Assembly: GCF_001593385.1 (NCBI RefSeq)
Contig: NZ_LUVZ01000043.1
Span: forward strand, 310,001-374,000
Direction: 5' to 3'
Length of the DNA stretch: 64,000 bases
Source of the DNA: Chryseobacterium cucumeris
Lineage (GTDB): Bacteria; Bacteroidota; Bacteroidia; Flavobacteriales; Weeksellaceae
Every line of letters begins with the position of its first letter. Positions within the stretch are counted from its first letter, which is position 1. The notes beneath the pieces were generated by a model that worked only from the letters and a program-made list of their open reading frames with translations, searched no databases and was not told where the DNA came from. This document shows, one piece after another, positions 60,262 through 64,000 of this stretch. A program made the position numbers and the translations under genes.

Positions 60262-60440
60262 TCTGATAAATTAAAAAAAACAATTCTCATTTTCGAACAG
60301 GTACTGCAATCCAACACTCAACATAAAACACTGTTTAACAACATATTAAACTATTTAAAATAAAAAATTTGAAAAAATTTCAATTTTAATAAAATTTAAT
60401 AATTCAAATTTTCAACTCACATTTTTTACTGATAAAATAA

Positions 60441-60466
60441 ATATGGCCTTTAATTAAAGGCCATAT
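60441..60466 (+). terminator. 26-bp perfect palindrome after the large phosphoesterase gene
   Basis: A perfect palindrome centred on TTAATTAA with arms ATATGGCC and GGCCATAT, followed by TTTTC. It lies 180 bases after the stop codon. It is probably a terminator; the distance leaves room for another role. The surrounding 292-base gap has no gene. Confidence 0.55.
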
Positions 60467-60546
60467 TTTCAGCTATATAAGTCAAAACCAGACATAGTTC
60501 AATATGATTATCAATTCCTTAAAAAATAGACATTTTAAAAACATTT

Positions 60547-60554
60547 TATATTTG
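60547..60554 (+). promoter_or_regulatory. -7 element for the secreted protein gene
   Basis: TATATTTG matches TAnnTTTG exactly and ends 20 bases before the ATG pair at 60575 and 60578. It overlaps an in-frame GTG upstream, which rules that GTG out as a start if the promoter is used. Confidence 0.55.
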
Positions 60555-60574
60555 TGGCAACAAAAAATCAACAA

Positions 60575-61297
60575 ATGATGAAAAAAAAACTATTGTATAT
60601 GGCTTTATTTGTCATGTTCATTCAGTTAAATGCACAGATAGGGATTAAGACACCGACTCCCCAACATACATTGCATGTCAACGGTTCACTGCAGGTGGTT
60701 AAAGATCTTAATGTGGGTGGAGATGACAGAACAAAGGGAAATTCCGGAAACAAAGGTGAAGTTTTAATGTCAAATGGAGCAGGTAATGCACCTGTTTGGA
60801 AAACAATTGAGTCAGAAAACTTTCTAAAGGTGGTTTATGTCGGAAACAAAACAGACATCAGCCCAGCCAGTGGAAGTTATACAGGTACGCATTCTACACC
60901 AGTCAATACCCATGAAAGTTATTCACAGACCTATGTTTTTAATGTGAGTAATAAGATCGATACGGCTTATTTAACTTATAATTCTACAACAGGGCTTTTC
61001 ACAGTAGTAAAACCTGGATTTTACAATATTGTTCCTTATGCTACTTATGATCTTAATTTAAATCCATCAGGACAAACTGCAGGAACAGCTAACTCATACA
61101 TACAAAAAGTTTCTCCTGCACTCACAACGTTAGCAGGCATATCTACGGGCCATGGAGAGCGTACAACGGGATTGAATCATAATCTTTCCTCTATTAACTT
61201 TTTCAATGCAGGAGAAACATTCAGAATACGCTGCCGTTATACTCAGAACTTCAGATTATCCAGCGGAAATATTCATATCTCTTACCTTACTCCCTAA
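60575..61297 (+). CDS. Secreted protein of unknown function
   Basis: A protein of 240 residues with a signal peptide (MMKKKLLYMALFVMFIQLNA cleaved before QIG). The mature N-terminus IGIKTPTPQHTLHVNGSLQV is a pattern seen in many Flavobacteriia surface or adhesin-like proteins. KGEVLMSNGAGNAPVWK is another recurring block. The rest is beta-rich with no enzyme motif (GFYNIVPYATYDLNL, FRIRCRYTQNFRLSSGN). There is no T9SS sorting domain. The ATG is chosen because the upstream GTG lies in the promoter. Confidence 0.8.
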   Translation: MMKKKLLYMALFVMFIQLNAQIGIKTPTPQHTLHVNGSLQVVKDLNVGGDDRTKGNSGNKGEVLMSNGAGNAPVWKTIESENFLKVVYVGNKTDISPASGSYTGTHSTPVNTHESYSQTYVFNVSNKIDTAYLTYNSTTGLFTVVKPGFYNIVPYATYDLNLNPSGQTAGTANSYIQKVSPALTTLAGISTGHGERTTGLNHNLSSINFFNAGETFRIRCRYTQNFRLSSGNIHISYLTP

Positions 61298-61341
61298 GGA
61301 CTACAAACGTCAATCACTTCATTAACATTTCATATATTTAA

Positions 61342-61369
61342 AAACCCCACAGATTTCTCTGTGGGGTTT
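61342..61369. terminator. Bidirectional terminator between convergent genes
   Basis: AAACCCCACAGA pairs perfectly with TCTGTGGGGTTT (12 bp, 4-base loop). It lies between the secreted-protein gene and the convergent lipoprotein gene, with AT-rich flanks on both sides. Confidence 0.85.
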
Positions 61370-61392
61370 GAATTTTTATAGAGGTTTGTTTA

Positions 61393-62265
61393 TTACAAAG
61401 AAAAAGTATACACATTTCCACCTTCATCTTTCCCTTTCTCATCTGCGATCATTAATGTCTTATCATCAAAGAATACAACGGCTTCCTTCTGAGAATTATG
61501 ATGTAAAGGGATTTTCTGGATTTTTGCAGTACTGAAATTGTCTGCTGTAAATCCGGTAAGAACGTGAACATTTTTATGGGTAAGCAATACAATCTTATCT
61601 TTTGTACTGTTGATGCTGGCAGAGGTAATAGCAGCATCGTTATACCCTCCATCAAGTTTTAACCTTCCTATTAACTTTGCTTCAAAATCGCCTTCTTTAT
61701 TGGGTACCTGGAATACAAGGAAAGTTCCATCAAAACCTTTGCTTCTGTTTTTGGTGAATAAGTAAAAATTTCCGTCCATTTCCACAAAACCTTCACAATC
61801 GTACAAAAGATTTGATTTTTTGGGAGGAAACTCCGTCTGTCCCTGATAATGGAATTTTGTAGTCTGAACAACCTTGGCCGCAATTTGTTTGGTATCTTTC
61901 AAATCTGTTTTTAAGATGGCCAGATCCTGTCGGTTATTGTCATTATTCCCAAAATCTCCGATATAAATATTTCCCTGGGGATCAGATATGATATCTTCCC
62001 AGTCTGTATTTTCAGCATTTTCTACCGGTATTTTTGCCAGCATATCGCCTTTATCACTTAGCCCGTATATTGCATTTTTATTTCCTCTGTCTTCTATCGC
62101 CCAGATTGTTTTCTTGTCCTTTGACAAAGTAATTCCGGAAACTTCCTTCAACTTCTTGGGTAAGGAAAACTGTACTTTCAATTCGTCTTCCTTAGCAGGA
62201 GAATTCTGGGCTTTTGGATTGCAGCTTAACAAAAGCAAGGCGGGTAAAATAAGAAAGCGTAACAT
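61393..62265 (-). CDS. Lipoprotein with propeller-like repeats
   Basis: A protein of 290 residues with a lipoprotein signal (MLRFLILPALLLLSCNPKAQ, Cys in LLSC). The mature part has repeated strands typical of a beta-propeller: LKEVSGITLSKDKKTIWAIED, NTDWEDIISDPQGNIYIGDFG, NLLYDCEGFVEMDGNFYLFT and KDKIVLLTHKNVHVL. These resemble the SdiA-regulated / esterase-like propeller families. No catalytic residues are evident. It is 57 bases downstream of mazG on the same strand and convergent with the secreted-protein gene. Confidence 0.78.
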   Translation of the reverse strand: MLRFLILPALLLLSCNPKAQNSPAKEDELKVQFSLPKKLKEVSGITLSKDKKTIWAIEDRGNKNAIYGLSDKGDMLAKIPVENAENTDWEDIISDPQGNIYIGDFGNNDNNRQDLAILKTDLKDTKQIAAKVVQTTKFHYQGQTEFPPKKSNLLYDCEGFVEMDGNFYLFTKNRSKGFDGTFLVFQVPNKEGDFEAKLIGRLKLDGGYNDAAITSASINSTKDKIVLLTHKNVHVLTGFTADNFSTAKIQKIPLHHNSQKEAVVFFDDKTLMIADEKGKDEGGNVYTFSL

Positions 62266-62322
62266 ATTTATATTTTATTTTTTTAACTGAATATAAGAAG
62301 CATTAATTGTTCCAATCGGCAA

Positions 62323-63090
62323 CTATGAAAGTTTTTTTGCCTTTTCCCAAAGAACATCCATTTCTTCCAGAGACATATCTGCCAGTTTTAAATCCTGTTC
62401 CCCGGCAAGGCCTTCCATCTTTTGAAATCTTGAAATAAACTTCAGATTGGTTCTTTCCAACGCAGAATCGGGATTGATTCCTGAAATTCTTGCATAATTG
62501 ATAAGTGAGAAGAAAACATCCCCCAACTCCTGTTCTTTTTTATCCAAATCCGTTTCAGCATGAAACTCCTGAATTTCTTCATCTACCTTTTTCCAGGCAT
62601 CTTCTGCATCATGAAACTCAAAACCTATTCCTTTCACCTTATCCTGAATTCTGTAAGCTTTTACCAAACTTGGAAGACTTTTCGGAACTCCACCTAAAAT
62701 AGATTTGTTTCCTTCTTTCAATTTTAATTTTTCCCAGTTCTGTTTCACTTCTTCCTCATCTTTCACATCAACATCTCCATAGATATGAGGATGACGGAAA
62801 ATCAGCTTTTCATTAAGGGAATTGATAACATCTGCAATGTCAAAACTTCCTTTTTCAGAACCGATTTTAGCATAAAAAACCAAATGAAGCAAAACATCAC
62901 CCAATTCTTTTTTTATTTCCTGTAAATCTTCCTGTAAAATAGCATCTGAAAGTTCGTAGGTTTCTTCAAGGGTAAGATGGCGAAGTGATTGGAATGTCTG
63001 TTTCTGATCCCATGGACATTTTTCACGCAAATCATCCATAATATCCAGTAATCTTCCGAAGGCCTCCAGTTTCTCTTGTTTCGTATTCAT
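62323..63090 (-). CDS. mazG: Nucleoside triphosphate pyrophosphohydrolase MazG
   Basis: A protein of 255 residues, ATG at 63090; a TTG six codons earlier is less likely. It hydrolyses (d)NTPs to monophosphate and pyrophosphate and so cleans the nucleotide pool. Two MazG domains are present. The first has CPWDQKQTFQSLRHLTLEE, ELGDVLLHLVFYAKI and a metal site of Glu and Asp in EETYEL and GDVLLH. The second has EIQEFHAE and KEQELGDVFFSLINYARI. The length is normal. Confidence 0.93.
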   Translation of the reverse strand: MNTKQEKLEAFGRLLDIMDDLREKCPWDQKQTFQSLRHLTLEETYELSDAILQEDLQEIKKELGDVLLHLVFYAKIGSEKGSFDIADVINSLNEKLIFRHPHIYGDVDVKDEEEVKQNWEKLKLKEGNKSILGGVPKSLPSLVKAYRIQDKVKGIGFEFHDAEDAWKKVDEEIQEFHAETDLDKKEQELGDVFFSLINYARISGINPDSALERTNLKFISRFQKMEGLAGEQDLKLADMSLEEMDVLWEKAKKLS

Positions 63091-63198
63091 AAATAATGGT
63101 AAATTCAATCTTATACAAATGTAAGGGATATTCGGACATCATTACAAACGTTGGAAGTAAAAGTTGCGAAGTGCAGAATCCGGATAGATTCAATATGT

Positions 63199-63231
63199 AA
63201 ACCTAACAGGTTCTCAAAACCTGCTAGGTTT
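63199..63231. repeat. AAACCTAACAGGTT palindromic repeat, copy 2
   Basis: AAACCTAACAGGTT (63199-63212) faces AACCTGCTAGGTTT (63218-63231), with only one mismatch in 14 pairs. It lies between mazG and the DUF5606 gene. A diverged copy follows nuoH. I recall similar palindromes from other flavobacterial genomes. Confidence 0.7.
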
Positions 63232-63272
63232 GGAATATTAGCATCAATTATTTTTTGCCTTGAAAAAAACAA

Positions 63273-63306
63273 AAAACCTTGTCCGGAAATTCCAGACAAG
63301 GTTTTG
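63273..63306 (-). terminator. Terminator of the DUF5606 gene
   Basis: On the minus strand AACCTTGTCTGGAA pairs with TTCCGGACAAGGTT (14 bp with one T-G), followed by a long T-rich run. It begins 21 bases after the stop codon of the DUF5606 gene. Confidence 0.8.
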
Positions 63307-63327
63307 TATTTTTAATTCAAAAATGAA

Positions 63328-63885
63328 TTATCCTTGTTTTCTGTGTGTACTTTTCGGAGCTGATTTTGCAGCTGAAGTAGCTTTTACTTTTGGAGCGGCT
63401 GGCTTTTCTGCTTTTGGAGCCGCTTTCTTAGCTTCTTTTTCAATGCTTACTTCTTCAGCTGGTTCTCCTTCCAAAGTTTCAGGCTCTGCTTTTACAAAGC
63501 TATCAGGAGTAATATATCCTGCTTTCTGAAGAATGTTATACCATTGAGCCAATTTCTTGATATCAGAAGAATATACTCTTTCTGTATCATAGTTAGGAAG
63601 TGATTCCAGCATAAAATCTTTCAGATCTGCATCAGAAGATTTGTGAGAGATTGTTTCCTTATAATCGTTGTTTTTAGCAATATTTTCAAATACTTCAAAC
63701 AAAGGAACTTCTTTCTCAAATGTAAACATGGCAATATTATCCAATAAACTTACCTGGCTTGAGTTTCCAATGCTTACTTTTTTCTTTGAGGTAACATCTT
63801 CAATGATGAATCCGTTTCTTAATTGAGAAACTAATTTGAAAAGTCCTGGTTTTCCAGAAATTGAAATTATTTTTTCTAACAGCAT
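63328..63885 (-). CDS. DUF5606 domain protein
   Basis: A protein of 185 residues starting with ATG at 63885 (MLLEKIISISGKPGLFKLV); an upstream frame extension to 63918 lacks support. The first 130 residues are the DUF5606 domain (GFIIEDVTSKKKVSIGNSSQ, VPLFEVFENIAKNN). The C-terminal tail is low-complexity, rich in Ala, Lys and Pro (KEAKKAAPKAEKPAAPKVKA), and ends in basic THRKQG. Such tails often contact RNA or DNA. The family is Bacteroidota-specific with unknown function. The gene is single, with a strong terminator. Confidence 0.88.
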   Translation of the reverse strand: MLLEKIISISGKPGLFKLVSQLRNGFIIEDVTSKKKVSIGNSSQVSLLDNIAMFTFEKEVPLFEVFENIAKNNDYKETISHKSSDADLKDFMLESLPNYDTERVYSSDIKKLAQWYNILQKAGYITPDSFVKAEPETLEGEPAEEVSIEKEAKKAAPKAEKPAAPKVKATSAAKSAPKSTHRKQG

Positions 63886-63959
63886 AATTTTATTTTTTGT
63901 AAATTCTGCAATCAGCACTAGCTTTTTGCTTTTTATTATTCGTTTTAATCCTTATTTAA

Positions 63960-64000
63960 TTATTTTGGAAATCTCATTTTGTAACCGATGTTCACGTCAC
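63960..64000 (-). CDS. C-terminal end of a gene running off the window
   Basis: A minus-strand frame is open from the window edge to a TAA at 63960-63962 and reads DVNIGYKMRFPK before the stop. Only about 13 residues are visible. The alternating aromatic end would fit an outer-membrane protein, but this is too little for a call. Confidence 0.35.
   Translation of the reverse strand, partial: DVNIGYKMRFPK

Overview
The window looks like a chromosomal segment of a flavobacterium, most likely Chryseobacterium or a close relative (Weeksellaceae, Bacteroidota). The evidence is low G+C, the TAnnTTTG type of -7 promoter element, few Shine-Dalgarno sequences, tRNA genes without an encoded CCA, GLPGLI-family proteins, a type IX secretion sorting domain, DUF349, DUF5606 and DUF4822 proteins, and a NADH dehydrogenase operon with separate nuoC and nuoD and a short nuoG. 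No phage, insertion sequence, rRNA or CRISPR array is visible.

Region 1 (1-6.4 kb, minus strand) is the most unusual part. A DUF434 (PIN-like) protein and an unknown 216-residue protein are followed by a transcription unit with its own promoter. That unit holds an SDR-like protein with a zinc ribbon and no catalytic tyrosine, five closely packed tRNA-like genes, a small basic protein overlapping a 641-residue leucine-rich-repeat-like protein, a sixth tRNA-like gene whose anticodon reads as UCA, and tatD. The tRNA-like RNAs keep acceptor, D- and T-arm features. Their anticodon loops are mostly abnormal: U33 is missing, or the loop or stem has the wrong size. I infer an undescribed RNA-based system, perhaps tRNA decoys, sensors or RNA repair.

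Region 2 (6.6-14.1 kb) holds ordinary accessory genes: a duplicated DUF4822 lipoprotein, a GLPGLI protein, a metallo-beta-lactamase-fold hydrolase, a membrane protein, a Tat-exported PhoD-like phosphatase, and a TPR/AraC-type regulator divergent from region 3.

Region 3 (14.3-25.3 kb, plus strand, very AT-rich) contains two adjoining peptide systems. The first is a RiPP-type cluster: a 58-residue GG-leader precursor too short for ordinary gene calling, a secreted S9 peptidase, and a split LanB dehydratase. The precursor core has no cysteine and no LanC is present. The second resembles the Bacillus SdpABC toxin system: a secreted 90-residue peptide, a strong terminator or attenuator, SdpA-like and SdpB-like (HTTM) proteins, an ABC permease and ATPase, a four-helix membrane protein, a DCC thiol oxidoreductase and a GLPGLI protein.

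Region 4 (25.4-36.6 kb) is mostly housekeeping: tRNA-Met(CAT), mce, rbfA, a LolC/E-like permease, a T9SS-secreted endonuclease I, aroE, a DUF349 protein, ribD, yigZ, a YugP-like protease and a GNAT-like protein. Two tandem cysteine-rich GG-leader peptides (33.4-33.75 kb) stand between ribD and yigZ.

Region 5 (36.9-51.3 kb) is the complete nuoABCDEF-orf-GHIJKLMN operon for complex I. It has repeat-like hairpin spacers between several subunits and one extra gene for a probable outer-membrane protein.

Region 6 (51.5-64 kb) holds a GAF-domain protein, a TonB-like lipoprotein, a bestrophin channel, an HD-DUF5706 (Pycsar-effector-like) membrane protein, a very large phosphoesterase/outer-membrane-barrel fusion, a secreted protein, a propeller-like lipoprotein, mazG, a DUF5606 protein and the tail of one more gene.
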